Assembly (NCBI RefSeq): GCF_018424685.1
Contig: NZ_QTKX01000001.1
Span: forward strand, 806,001 to 870,000
Length of the DNA stretch: 64,000 bases
Source of the DNA: Mesobacillus boroniphilus
Lineage (GTDB): Bacteria; Bacillota; Bacilli; Bacillales; Cytobacillaceae
Direction: 5' to 3'
Of the stretch, positions 8,250 through 16,594 are shown in pieces (the stretch's first letter is position 1; the number at the start of each line of letters is the position of its first letter). Position numbers and translations under genes: made by a program. Under the pieces are notes generated by a model. That model was not told the origin of the DNA and made no database searches. It was given only the letters and a program-made list of their open reading frames with translations.

Positions 8250-8412
8250 TGTATTAAAAAGCCAACCGGTATAAAGCCGGTTCAATTGGTATTAAAATGC
8301 TGCCAACCGGTATTAAAACCGGTTCAACTGGTATTAAAATGCTGCCAATTGGTATTAAATTCGATTCAACGGGCATTTAAAATGTGCAGCTGGTATTTAA
8401 TCAGGTTCGGCT
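8250..8412 (+). repeat. Array 1: phased 20-21-bp repeats with GGTATTAAA core
   Basis: GGTATTAAA or close variants begin at about 8250, 8268, 8288, 8309, 8330, 8351, 8372 and 8392, so most spacings are 20-21 bp. Alternate units differ (ATGCTGCCAACC versus ACCGGTTCAACT), giving a 42-bp higher-order period. ACCGGT...ACCGGT makes small hairpins, and the first part may also terminate transcription after E2. It fills most of the gap before HPPD. Bases 8413-8540 hold A/T-rich sequence with no gene I can support. Confidence 0.8.
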
Positions 8413-8556
8413 CATATTCTACTTTTTATATTGATAAGAACAGATTCTTTACCACACAAAAGCATTATAGCTTTACATCACGCTCTTGAGAGGGCAGTGG
8501 TAGTTACTATAAAATAATTTTAAATATTATAAATATTCTTATCAGGAGGTTTTACA

Positions 8557-9672
8557 ATGCAAGAGAAAGTTATGGTATCTGGCCAAACGACTGAGGATTT
8601 TTTTCCGGTTCAAGATGTTGACTATTTAGAGCTTTACGTAGGGAACGCTAAACAGGCTTCTCACTTTTTCCAGACTGCTTTTGGCTTTAAGGTAGTAGCA
8701 TATTCGGGTCTTGAAACAGGGAACCGTGAAACTACATCCTATGTGCTTCAGCAGCGTAAAATCCGACTTGTTGTGACTGGAACATACAACGATTCTTCTC
8801 GTGTAGCCCAGTTTGTCAAGACTCACGGCGATGGCGTCAAGGATATCGCGCTGGCAGTCGATGATGTCGAGAAGGCATACGAGGGAGCGGTCAAGCGAGG
8901 CGCAATCGAAATCCAGCCGCCGCATGAGGTTTCTGATGAGAATGGTACCTTAAAGAAGGCCGTCATCGGTACATATGGAGATACAATCCATACACTGGTT
9001 GAAAGAAAAAATTATAAAGGCCTTTTCATGCCAGGCTTTGTTGAGCTCGAAACGACTGTTCCTGTGAATGACGCAGGTTTCATTGGCATCGACCATGTTG
9101 TCGGCAATGTTGAGAGAATGGAAGAGTGGGTTAATTATTATGCGAATGTCATGGGCTTCAAGGAAATGAAGCACTTCACGGATAAGGATATCGTGACTGA
9201 GTATTCAGCGTTGATGTCTAAAGTGATGCACAATGGCGGCCGCATAAAGTTCCCAATAAATGAGCCGGCAGAAGGAAAGCGCAAGTCACAGATCCAGGAA
9301 TATCTTGAATTCTACAACGGACCAGGCGTACAGCACCTTGCGATTTTAACAGAGGATATTTGCAGCACAGTAGCACAACTTCGTGAAAATGGAGTGGAAT
9401 TCCTGAGCACACCGGATTCATACTATGAAATGCTATCAGACCGTGTTGGCGAAATTGACGAAGAAATCGATAAATTAAAAGAGCTTAGCATTCTAGTAGA
9501 CCGTGACGATGAAGGTTATCTGCTGCAAATCTTCACGAAGCCAATCGTAGACCGCCCGACGCTATTCATCGAAATCATCCAGCGAAAAGGCGCAAGAGGT
9601 TTTGGTGAAGGAAACTTCAAGGCTCTATTCGAATCAATCGAGCGTGAACAGGAAAGACGCGGCAACCTTTAA
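8557..9672 (+). CDS. hppD: 4-hydroxyphenylpyruvate dioxygenase
   Basis: A 371-residue Fe(II) dioxygenase of the vicinal oxygen chelate fold that converts 4-hydroxyphenylpyruvate to homogentisate. The 2-His-1-Glu metal triad is visible: His180 in GIDHVVGN, His260 in GVQHLAIL and Glu339 in LFIEIIQRKG. The C-terminal helix with GARGFGEGNFKALFESIE is the gate characteristic of HPPD. AGGAGG precedes ATG 8557. It is the first gene of the tyrosine half of the cluster; the next genes supply the aminotransferase and the ring-cleavage steps. Confidence 0.95.
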   Translation: MQEKVMVSGQTTEDFFPVQDVDYLELYVGNAKQASHFFQTAFGFKVVAYSGLETGNRETTSYVLQQRKIRLVVTGTYNDSSRVAQFVKTHGDGVKDIALAVDDVEKAYEGAVKRGAIEIQPPHEVSDENGTLKKAVIGTYGDTIHTLVERKNYKGLFMPGFVELETTVPVNDAGFIGIDHVVGNVERMEEWVNYYANVMGFKEMKHFTDKDIVTEYSALMSKVMHNGGRIKFPINEPAEGKRKSQIQEYLEFYNGPGVQHLAILTEDICSTVAQLRENGVEFLSTPDSYYEMLSDRVGEIDEEIDKLKELSILVDRDDEGYLLQIFTKPIVDRPTLFIEIIQRKGARGFGEGNFKALFESIEREQERRGNL

Positions 9673-9684
9673 TAGCCGGGACGG

Positions 9685-9710
9685 AAGGGGGCGATATGCT
9701 CCCTTTTGTC
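9685..9710 (+). terminator. Hairpin between HPPD and the aminotransferase gene
   Basis: AAGGGGGC / GCTCCCTT stem with a short loop, followed by TTTTG. It could attenuate read-through from HPPD into the rest of the operon. Confidence 0.4.
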
Positions 9711-9741
9711 ATAAACGGCTTCTTAGAAGTGGGGGAAGAAC

Positions 9742-10833
9742 ATGAATATAAAAGCAAGAGCGGAACTTGAAGGAATCACACCATATGCCCTCGGCCAGAC
9801 AATTGAGGAAATCAAGGAAAAGTATGGGATCAAAACAGTAAGGAAACTTTCGGATAACGAAAATGTATACGGCACTTCACCAGGGGTCAGAGATGCGATC
9901 ATGAAGGCATCTGCCAATCTCCCATTCTATCCGGACGGAATGACCTCAGGAATCGTTGAGAGGTTGTCCTCGCATTATGAATTGGACGAGAAGCAATTTC
10001 TTGTTTCGAACGGTTCAGAGGAAATCATTCGCCTGTTGACAAGGGCGTACATTGATAAAAATGATGAAGCGGTTATGGCTGAGGTAACTTTCCCTCGCTA
10101 TAAAACAAATGTGCTGATCGAGGGGGGCAGAGCTATCACTGTGCCGATGGTTGAAGGAAGGCATGATCTCAAAAAAATGCAGGAAGCAATCAACGAAAAA
10201 ACGAAAATGGTATTCGTGTGCAATCCGAACAATCCAACCGGGACGATTGTCGCCAAACAAGAACTGCTTTCGTTTATCGACCATGTGCCTTCGAATGTGC
10301 TGATCATCATGGATGAAGCTTATTTTGAGTATGCAGATTCTGAGGAATACATTGATACGATGTCGTTGCTTGAGCAATACAAGAACATTGTTATCCTCAG
10401 GACTTTTTCAAAAATATATGGGCTTGCCAGCCTGCGTGTTGGCTATGGCATCATGCATGAGGCCATTGCCAAGGAGTTACACAAAGTCAGGGATGTGTTC
10501 AACGTGAACCAGCTTGCACAGGCGGCAGCGGTGGCTGCGCTGGAAGACCAGGCTTTTGTGAATGACTGTGCAGCAAAAAATAGTGCGGAGAGGGAATTTC
10601 TGAGTTCAAAATTCAAAGAATTGGAGATTGATAGTTTCCCATCGCAATCCAACTTTTTGTATGCTTTCACGAACAGACCGGTTATCCAGAAGCTGACGGA
10701 AAATGGTGTGCTTGTCAGACAGATGCAGCTTTCGGGCTACAAGGAAGCGTTCCGGATCACATTAGGAACGCGTGAAGACCATCAATTCATTTTACAAATC
10801 GTCAGTCAGCTTTTTCATGAAAGGGCGGTGTAA
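9742..10833 (+). CDS. PLP aminotransferase, HisC-like, probably tyrosine/aromatic
   Basis: A 363-residue class I/II aminotransferase of the histidinol-phosphate aminotransferase family. Visible are NENVYGTSP, SNGSEEIIRLL, the NPNNPTG motif, the PLP-binding Asp-Tyr of DEAYFEY and Lys224 in RTFSKIYGLASLRVGYG. HisC-family enzymes often transaminate tyrosine and phenylalanine. Placed between HPPD and the ring-cleavage genes, and away from any histidine genes, this copy probably makes 4-hydroxyphenylpyruvate from tyrosine. ATG 9742 lies after a GTGGGGGAAG site. The flavin reductase start follows within four bases of its stop. Confidence 0.85.
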   Translation: MNIKARAELEGITPYALGQTIEEIKEKYGIKTVRKLSDNENVYGTSPGVRDAIMKASANLPFYPDGMTSGIVERLSSHYELDEKQFLVSNGSEEIIRLLTRAYIDKNDEAVMAEVTFPRYKTNVLIEGGRAITVPMVEGRHDLKKMQEAINEKTKMVFVCNPNNPTGTIVAKQELLSFIDHVPSNVLIIMDEAYFEYADSEEYIDTMSLLEQYKNIVILRTFSKIYGLASLRVGYGIMHEAIAKELHKVRDVFNVNQLAQAAAVAALEDQAFVNDCAAKNSAEREFLSSKFKELEIDSFPSQSNFLYAFTNRPVIQKLTENGVLVRQMQLSGYKEAFRITLGTREDHQFILQIVSQLFHERAV

Positions 10834-10836
10834 GCC

Positions 10837-11448
10837 TTGGAAATCAAAACAGAATCGCTTGAATGGAGAGACGCTTACAAGCTCTTGCAAGGCTCAGTCC
10901 TGCCGCGGCCAATCGCCTTTGTTTCCAGCCAGGATGAAAACGGGAACGCCAATTTGGCTCCATTCAGTTTCTTTACCGTTATCAGTGCGAATCCGATGAT
11001 GGTGTGCTTTTCGCCAATGAGAAGAGGGACTGATGGCGCGAAAAAGGATACGCTGAAAAATATTGAAAGTACAAAGGAATTTGTCATCAATATTGTCAGT
11101 GAGGAGTTCGTCCAACAGATGAATGACTGCGCCACTGAATTTGCGTCAGATGTCGATGAATTTGAAGCTTCAGGCCTGAACAAAGTTGACAGTGTATCTG
11201 TTAAGCCGTCACGAGTCAAGGAGTCGAAGGTTCATCTTGAGTGTGTACTGGATCAAGTCCTGCACTTTGGCGGAGAAGAAGCTGGAGCCGGCAGCCTTGT
11301 CATTGGCAAGGTTGTTCATGTCCATGTTGAAGACGATTTGTATGAAAATGGCCGCATCAATTCGGAAAAGCTCAATCCGGTTGGCAGGCTGGCAGGAGCG
11401 ACTTACACTCTGCCGCTGGCAAAAACCTTTGAGCTGCAAAGGAAATAG
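10837..11448 (+). CDS. Flavin reductase-like FMN-binding protein
   Basis: A 203-residue member of the flavin-reductase-like domain family (PF01613): QGSVLPRPIAFVSS, LAPFSFFTVISANPMM and CFSPMRRG form the FMN-binding split barrel. The family includes HpaC-type reductases that supply FMNH2 and members linked to homogentisate gene clusters. Its exact role here is not fixed by the sequence; it may support an aromatic oxygenase. The start is a TTG at 10837 immediately after the aminotransferase stop, so translation is probably coupled. Confidence 0.8.
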   Translation: MEIKTESLEWRDAYKLLQGSVLPRPIAFVSSQDENGNANLAPFSFFTVISANPMMVCFSPMRRGTDGAKKDTLKNIESTKEFVINIVSEEFVQQMNDCATEFASDVDEFEASGLNKVDSVSVKPSRVKESKVHLECVLDQVLHFGGEEAGAGSLVIGKVVHVHVEDDLYENGRINSEKLNPVGRLAGATYTLPLAKTFELQRK

Positions 11449-11456
11449 GTGATCAC

Positions 11457-12380
11457 ATGAAATTCATTACGTTTACAAAAAAGGACGGAACAGTGAGTGC
11501 TGGCTGGATTAACTCCAGTAATATGGCGGTCGATATGCATGAAGCCTCGAACGGGACATTGCCTGACAATATGTTGGCATTCATCGAAAACCACGAAGCA
11601 TTCATAGAGTATATCGAAAAGAATAAAGGTTTGATAGAGACAGGTAATGGTTCCTATCCTTTAAATGAAGTCAGCATGAACGCGCCATTGCCAAATCCGA
11701 AGAGTGTCCGTGATTTTTACGCATTTGAGCAGCATGTAAAAACGGCACGTGAAAACCGAGGACTTGAAATGATACCTGAATGGTATGAGTTCCCAGTGTT
11801 CTACTTCACCAACCATCTTGCCATCAAGGGTCCTGAAGAAGACATCAGGCGGCCACAGGCTTGTGAGTGGATGGATTATGAACTGGAAATTGCCTGTGTC
11901 ATCGGCAAGGAAGGACGTAATATCAAGACGGCGGATGCCGAACAGCATATTTTCGGCTTTTTTATCATGAATGACTGGAGTGCGCGCGACCTTCAGAGGC
12001 AGGAAATGAAGGTCGGACTTGGTCCGGCGAAGGGCAAGGATTTCGCGACTTCATTCGGCCCGTACCTGGTCACTAAAGATGAGGTGGAATCCCTCAGAGT
12101 GGAGAAAGGCTATGACCTTGAAATGATTGCCCGTGTAAACGGCAGGGAGCTTTCGAAGGGGAATATGAAGGATCTTTATTACTCATTCGGAGAAATGATC
12201 GAACGGGCATCAGCGGGTACGACACTGTATCCGGGTGAAGTCATCGGCTCAGGAACAGTCGGAACAGGCTGCATCCTCGAGCTTGGTACAGATGTCCATC
12301 GCTGGCTTGAGCCTGGCGACGAAGTGGAACTTGAGATTACGGGGCTCGGCGTCCTGAAAAATAAAATTATAGAAGAGTAG
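11457..12380 (+). CDS. Fumarylacetoacetate hydrolase family protein
   Basis: A 307-residue FAH-fold C-C hydrolase. Metal-binding and catalytic elements are visible: WMDYELEIACVIGK (Glu ligands), the NDWSARDLQRQEM signature and KGKDFATSFGPYLV. It should cleave fumarylacetoacetate, or maleylacetoacetate directly, to acetoacetate and a C4 acid, the last step of homogentisate degradation. No maleylacetoacetate isomerase gene is in the cluster, so either it acts on the maleyl isomer or the isomerase lies elsewhere. AGGTGAT precedes ATG 11457. Confidence 0.88.
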   Translation: MKFITFTKKDGTVSAGWINSSNMAVDMHEASNGTLPDNMLAFIENHEAFIEYIEKNKGLIETGNGSYPLNEVSMNAPLPNPKSVRDFYAFEQHVKTARENRGLEMIPEWYEFPVFYFTNHLAIKGPEEDIRRPQACEWMDYELEIACVIGKEGRNIKTADAEQHIFGFFIMNDWSARDLQRQEMKVGLGPAKGKDFATSFGPYLVTKDEVESLRVEKGYDLEMIARVNGRELSKGNMKDLYYSFGEMIERASAGTTLYPGEVIGSGTVGTGCILELGTDVHRWLEPGDEVELEITGLGVLKNKIIEE

Positions 12381-12395
12381 AAAGAAGGTGTATTC

Positions 12396-13553
12396 ATGTA
12401 TTACCGCCAGCTGGGAGAAATCCCGAAGAAACGCCATACAATTTTTAAAAAGGAAGATGGTTCGCTCTTCCGTGAGCAGGTGATGGGAACGAAGGGCTTT
12501 TCAGGCACACAGTCGATTCTATATCACCATCATATGCCGACGGAAGTCGTGAAAAGTGAATTGATCGGCAGCTATCTGCCTGAATATGAGGAACAGGACT
12601 CACTGAACCATAGACACTTCCTGACCGACCAGATTACGAAAACCGGTGATGCCTTAAGCGGAAGAGATTATATCCTTGGTAATGACGATCTTTTGATTGG
12701 ATTTGCGAATATTACTGAACCGATGAAGCAATTTTACCGAAATGGTGATGGAGACGAGATGTTCTTTTTCCATCATGGCTCGGGCAAAGTGGAGACGATG
12801 TTTGGTACTTTGACTTACCGTCCTGGTGATTATGTCGTGATTCCGATCGGCACAATTTACAGGGTTGTGCCTGACGACTCTGAAATGACAAAGGCGTTGA
12901 TTGTTGAATCGTTCAGCCAGATTACGACCCCGCGTCGTTATCGCAATGAATATGGACAGCTGCTCGAGCACAGCCCATTCTGTGAACGCGATATTCGCGG
13001 TCCCGAGTCTCTGGAAACCTTCTCTGAAAAAGGAGAGCACGAGGTCATCACGAAGACGCGCGGCCATCTACACCGCCATGTATTGAACCATCACCCGCTC
13101 GATGTTGTTGGCTGGGATGGCTATCTGTACCCATGGGCCTTCAATATCGAAGACTTTGAGCCAATCACGGGCCGGATCCATCAGCCGCCGCCAGTGCATC
13201 AGACGTTCGAAGGCCATAATTATGTAGTGTGTTCCTTCGTGCCAAGGCTTTACGATTACCATCCTGAAGCGATTCCGGCACCATATTACCATAGCAACGT
13301 TAACAGTGACGAACTGCTGTATTATGTGGAAGGCAATTTCATGAGCCGCAAAGGAATCAAGGAAGGTTCGATTACATTGCATCCAAGCGGAATCCCGCAC
13401 GGACCACATCCAGGCAAAACAGAAGCAAGCATTGGCAAAAAAGAAACACTTGAGCTTGCAGTCATGATCGATACATTCCGACCGCTGAAGACGGTGAAGA
13501 AAGCCAAGGATATCGAAGACAATCAGTATATGTATACATGGATTGAGAAATAA
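12396..13553 (+). CDS. hmgA: Homogentisate 1,2-dioxygenase
   Basis: A 385-residue cupin-type ring-cleaving dioxygenase. The bacterial homogentisate dioxygenase signature is clear: YYHSNVNSDELLYYVEGNF with Fe ligands, and SGIPHGPHPGKTE near the C terminus. It opens homogentisate to 4-maleylacetoacetate with O2 and Fe(II). It is shorter than the roughly 430-residue proteobacterial form, as is usual in Bacillus. GAAAGAAGGTG precedes ATG 12396. It is the last gene of the catabolic cluster and is followed by a terminator. Confidence 0.93.
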   Translation: MYYRQLGEIPKKRHTIFKKEDGSLFREQVMGTKGFSGTQSILYHHHMPTEVVKSELIGSYLPEYEEQDSLNHRHFLTDQITKTGDALSGRDYILGNDDLLIGFANITEPMKQFYRNGDGDEMFFFHHGSGKVETMFGTLTYRPGDYVVIPIGTIYRVVPDDSEMTKALIVESFSQITTPRRYRNEYGQLLEHSPFCERDIRGPESLETFSEKGEHEVITKTRGHLHRHVLNHHPLDVVGWDGYLYPWAFNIEDFEPITGRIHQPPPVHQTFEGHNYVVCSFVPRLYDYHPEAIPAPYYHSNVNSDELLYYVEGNFMSRKGIKEGSITLHPSGIPHGPHPGKTEASIGKKETLELAVMIDTFRPLKTVKKAKDIEDNQYMYTWIEK

Positions 13554-13560
13554 AGTGAGA

Positions 13561-13595
13561 AGGCCAATTCGCGAAAGAGCGGGTTGGTCTTTTTA
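13561..13595 (+). terminator. Terminator after the homogentisate operon
   Basis: AGGCCAA / TTGGTCT stem extended by a GCG-rich middle, followed by TTTTTAG. Confidence 0.65.
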
Positions 13596-13615
13596 GATTG
13601 AGGGAGGGGTAAGTG

Positions 13616-13646
13616 AACTGGAAAAAAACGCGGATTTTTTCCAGTT
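13616..13646. repeat. Perfect 12-bp inverted repeat at the head of array 2
   Basis: AACTGGAAAAAA (13616-13627) and TTTTTTCCAGTT (13635-13646) with a seven-base centre. It directly abuts the first unit of the following array and could fold as a terminator on either strand. Confidence 0.65.
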
Positions 13647-13800
13647 CGCCAATAAAAACGTATTTTCGCCAATAAATAAGTGGATATCGCCAATAAAATT
13701 ATATTTTCGCCAATAAAGTTGTGAACTTCACCAATAAAAAGAAATTTTCGCCAATAAAAGTTTGAACCTCGTCAGCAAAGACAAATTTTTCGGCAATAAG
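13646..13800 (+). repeat. Array 2: phased 20-21-bp repeats with TCGCCAATAAA core
   Basis: The core begins at 13646, 13666, 13687, 13707, 13728, 13748, 13769 and 13790. Spacings are 20, 21, 20, 21, 20, 21 and 21, about two helical turns each, so all cores face the same side of the helix. Filler sequence between cores is not conserved apart from T-rich runs, and the last two copies are degenerate. It lies between the homogentisate operon and the RNase J gene; 13801-13934 holds A/T-rich leader sequence only. Confidence 0.85.
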
Positions 13801-13947
13801 TAAGGGTAGCTGAATAAAAAATACTGAATTTAATAAATAAAATTCAAAAAGCCTGCTTAGTGAATGCAAATCTGCTCTCCAGAACTAAATAATCGGTTAA
13901 AAATAGGCAATACTAACAAAATCGATTACGGATTAGGAGGATATGAC

Positions 13948-15606
13948 GTGACTTTATCTATATTCGCCTTGGGCGGCATTAATGAAATCGGAAAAAACAT
14001 GTATGTTGTCCAGTATGAGGACGATATTTTTGTGATTGACTGTGGAGGGAAGTTTCCGGATGAGAGTTTGTTGGGGATTGATTTGATTATCCCGGAAATG
14101 ACTTACCTTGAAGAAAATAGAGAAAAAATCAGAGGGTTGATTGTGACCCATGGACACGAGGACCATATTGGCGGTGTCCCATATTTCTTCAAAAAGCTAA
14201 ATGCGCCAGTTTATGCGACAGATTTTACTCTTGGTTTAATTGAATTGAAACTAAGTGAGCACAAGCTCCTTAGAGGGACTGAGCTAAACAAAATCAATTC
14301 AGATTCAGAATTGGATTTTGGCAAGATCAAGGTTTCTTTTTTCAAAGTAAGTCACAGCATCCCGGATTGTCTTGGAATTGTACTCCATACTCCTGAGGGG
14401 GCTGTCGTCCATACTGGAGACTTCAAATTCGACCTAACACCTGCAAATGACGAGCAATCAGAAATCCATAAGATGGCTAGGATCGGTACTGAAGGGGTCA
14501 TGGCCCTATTATCGGAGAGCACGAATGCTGAGCGTACTGGCTTGACACCATCAGAGCGAATGGTAGCAAGTCATCTTGAAGAAGCCTTCATGAAAGCGGA
14601 AGGGAAAATTTTTGTTTCAACATTTGCCTCTAACGTCAACCGGGTTCAGCAGGTTGTCGAGGCAGCAATCAAAACGGACAGGAAGCTTGCATTACTTGGC
14701 AGGAGTATGGTGAACGTAGTAGACGTGGCTATAGAACGAGGTTATTTGAATGTTCCCGAAGGAATGTTGATACAACCAAATGTTGTTGACCAACTGGATC
14801 CTCACAAAGTTGCTATTCTTTGTACTGGCAGCCAGGGAGAGCCAATGGCCGCGCTTTCCCGCCTCTCAACAGGAAATTATCGAGATGTTTCGATTTATCC
14901 TGGAGATACAGTCATCATGGCAGCTTCCCCGATTCCAGGGAATGAAAAAGATGTTTCCAAGATTATCGATAATTTGTTTAAGCTTGGCGCGAAAGTTATA
15001 TACGGCACTGGCAGCACAACTGGCATGCATGTTTCCGGCCATGGTTACCAGGAAGACCTCAAGCTGATGCTGACCTTGATGAAGCCTAAGTATTTCATCC
15101 CGATTCACGGGGAATACAGGATGCTGTATCACCACCGCTTGCTTGCGGAATCTGTTGGTGTAGAAAAAGGAAATACATTCATCGTTAAAAATGGTGATAT
15201 TGTTGACATTGAAAATGGTGAAGCACGTCAGACACGAAATATTCCAGCAGGTGATACGTATGTAGATGGCGTAAGTGTCGGGGATGTCGGCGAAATCGTC
15301 CTTAGGGACAGAAAGCAGCTATCCGAGGATGGAATGCTAGTCATTGTCCTGACATTAAGCAAAGCCGAACGAAAAATCATTTCCGGACCGGATACTATTT
15401 CACGGGGGTTTGTTTTTGTGAAAAACTCCGAGGACCTGATGAGAGATGTAAACAATCTTGTTACGAAAACAGTGACCGAACTTCAAGAAGACAATGTACA
15501 TCGCTGGAATGTCATAAAGCAGGGAATCAAAAAAGCAGTTGGTCAGCACATCTTCCAAAAGACAAGAAGAAGGCCGATGATCTTACCGATTATTATTGAG
15601 ATTTAA
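13948..15606 (+). CDS. Ribonuclease J (RNase J1-type, probable paralogue)
   Basis: A 552-residue metallo-beta-lactamase/beta-CASP ribonuclease. The zinc motif HGHEDHIGG is at 68-76, followed by FKVSHSIPDCLG, VVHTGDFKFD, the beta-CASP segments LSESTNAER and LCTGSQGEPMAALSR, and SGHGYQEDLKLML. The intact HGHEDH distinguishes it from RNase J2, which has HGHDEN. It has 5'-3' exo- and endonuclease potential in RNA turnover. The context is not that of the usual rnjA, and the sequence has divergent stretches (for example INEIGKNMYVVQ), so a second J1-like copy is likely. AGGAGG at 13935-13940 sets GTG 13948; an in-frame ATG at 13864 lacks a ribosome site. Confidence 0.85.
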   Translation: MTLSIFALGGINEIGKNMYVVQYEDDIFVIDCGGKFPDESLLGIDLIIPEMTYLEENREKIRGLIVTHGHEDHIGGVPYFFKKLNAPVYATDFTLGLIELKLSEHKLLRGTELNKINSDSELDFGKIKVSFFKVSHSIPDCLGIVLHTPEGAVVHTGDFKFDLTPANDEQSEIHKMARIGTEGVMALLSESTNAERTGLTPSERMVASHLEEAFMKAEGKIFVSTFASNVNRVQQVVEAAIKTDRKLALLGRSMVNVVDVAIERGYLNVPEGMLIQPNVVDQLDPHKVAILCTGSQGEPMAALSRLSTGNYRDVSIYPGDTVIMAASPIPGNEKDVSKIIDNLFKLGAKVIYGTGSTTGMHVSGHGYQEDLKLMLTLMKPKYFIPIHGEYRMLYHHRLLAESVGVEKGNTFIVKNGDIVDIENGEARQTRNIPAGDTYVDGVSVGDVGEIVLRDRKQLSEDGMLVIVLTLSKAERKIISGPDTISRGFVFVKNSEDLMRDVNNLVTKTVTELQEDNVHRWNVIKQGIKKAVGQHIFQKTRRRPMILPIIIEI

Positions 15607-15615
15607 TTTACATAG

Positions 15616-15647
15616 TGGACCAGGTACTATACTTAGTGCCTGGTCCA
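15616..15647. terminator. Hairpin after the RNase J gene
   Basis: TGGACCAGGTAC / TGCCTGGTCCA near-perfect stem. The run of T after it is poor, so termination is uncertain. Confidence 0.45.
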
Positions 15648-15652
15648 TTCTG

Positions 15653-15707
15653 TTGACATGACACTAAAAGGTGTTATATGTTTATGAAGTGACACCAATT
15701 AGTGTTA
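15653..15707 (+). promoter_or_regulatory. Promoter with duplicated ArsR-type operator
   Basis: TTGACA (15653-15658) and TATATG (15675-15680), spaced 16 bp. Two related palindromes, GACACTAAAAGGTGTTA (15660-15676) and GACACCAATTAGTGTTA (15691-15707), have starts 31 bp apart (three helical turns). The first overlaps the core promoter. They are likely sites for the ArsR-family regulator encoded second in the operon. Confidence 0.7.
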
Positions 15708-15729
15708 TTACATAATGGAGGCTAAAAAC

Positions 15730-16143
15730 ATGGATACACAAAGAGAAATCCGAAAAACAATCGTCTTAAATGCGCCAATTGAAAAAGTATGGAAAGCAGT
15801 CTCAACATCAGAAGGTATCGAAGCCTGGTGGATGCCAAATACCTTTGAAGCCGAACTTGGCAAGGAGTTCATTCTACACGCAGGCCCATTTGGTGACTCA
15901 CCATGCAAAGTTACAGAATTGGACCCGCCGAATCGTCTTGGCTTTGATTGGGGGAAGGATTGGCACCTTGTATTTGAATTAATAGAGCTGGATGGCAGCA
16001 CTGAGTTCACTTTAATACACTCTGGATGGGATCCTGAAAAGGTCACTGAATTTGGACAGCCTCATACTATTATCCAGGGAATCATGGATAAAGGATGGGA
16101 TAAAATCGTTAACGAAGCACTGCCATCCTATATCGAGGGTTAA
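15730..16143 (+). CDS. SRPBCC (AHSA1-like) domain protein
   Basis: A 137-residue START/Bet v 1-like protein of the AHSA1 family: an IEKVWKAVSTSEGIEAWWMP opening and a tryptophan-containing LIHSGWD segment near the C terminus. Such proteins bind hydrophobic ligands in a deep cavity; ligand and role are unknown. AHSA1 genes next to an ArsR regulator are a frequent arrangement in Firmicutes, and the regulator starts one base after this stop. GGAGG at 15717-15721 sets ATG 15730 rather than the upstream in-frame ATG 15715. Confidence 0.8.
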   Translation: MDTQREIRKTIVLNAPIEKVWKAVSTSEGIEAWWMPNTFEAELGKEFILHAGPFGDSPCKVTELDPPNRLGFDWGKDWHLVFELIELDGSTEFTLIHSGWDPEKVTEFGQPHTIIQGIMDKGWDKIVNEALPSYIEG

Positions 16144-16144
16144 C

Positions 16145-16471
16145 ATGCAATCCTCTACAGCGAGATATGATGTGTTCCAAGCTGTTGCAGATCCAACTCG
16201 CCGAAAAATACTTAAGCTGCTTGCTGACAAGGAGATGCCGATTGCGTCCATAACTGAGAAATTTCCGATTACCAGGACAGCCGTCAATAAGCATTTATTT
16301 GTGTTATCAGAAGCAGGTCTGGTTTCGAGTAAAAAAATTGGACGTGAAACTCGTTATGCATTACAGCCAGAGCCGCTTCAGGAATTGCAGAAATGGCTTT
16401 CATTTTTCGAGATATATTGGGATAACAAACTATCTGCACTTAAAAATTTCGTGGAATCGGATGATGAATAG
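16145..16471 (+). CDS. ArsR/SmtB family transcriptional regulator
   Basis: A 108-residue winged-helix repressor: DVFQAVADPTRRKILKLL opens the domain, and ITRTAVNKHLFVLSEAGLV is the recognition-helix region. No cysteine metal-sensing pair is visible, so it is more like the non-metal SdpR/AHSA1-linked subgroup than an arsenic sensor. It probably represses its own operon through the double palindrome upstream of the SRPBCC gene. ATG 16145 lies one base after the preceding stop; a terminator follows. Confidence 0.85.
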   Translation: MQSSTARYDVFQAVADPTRRKILKLLADKEMPIASITEKFPITRTAVNKHLFVLSEAGLVSSKKIGRETRYALQPEPLQELQKWLSFFEIYWDNKLSALKNFVESDDE

Positions 16472-16484
16472 CTGACAAAACATA

Positions 16485-16512
16485 AAAAGCATGGAGCTTT
16501 CTCCATGCTTTT
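16485..16512 (+). terminator. Terminator after the ArsR gene
   Basis: AAAAGCATGGAG / CTCCATGCTTTT perfect 12-bp stem with a T-rich 3' side. Confidence 0.85.
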
Positions 16513-16594
16513 TACATTCCTGCTTAACAAATGAGTCCATAACGTCTACACTAATAATTATCGATTAATTGCATCTTCGAGGAGGGAACAGGCC

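Noticed and set aside
8286..8489. A 67-codon frame over array 1
   Set aside because: It is a by-product of the 21-bp (seven-codon) period; no ribosome site.
13864..13947. N-terminal extension of RNase J to ATG 13864
   Set aside because: The extension does not resemble RNase J, and AGGAGG points to GTG 13948.
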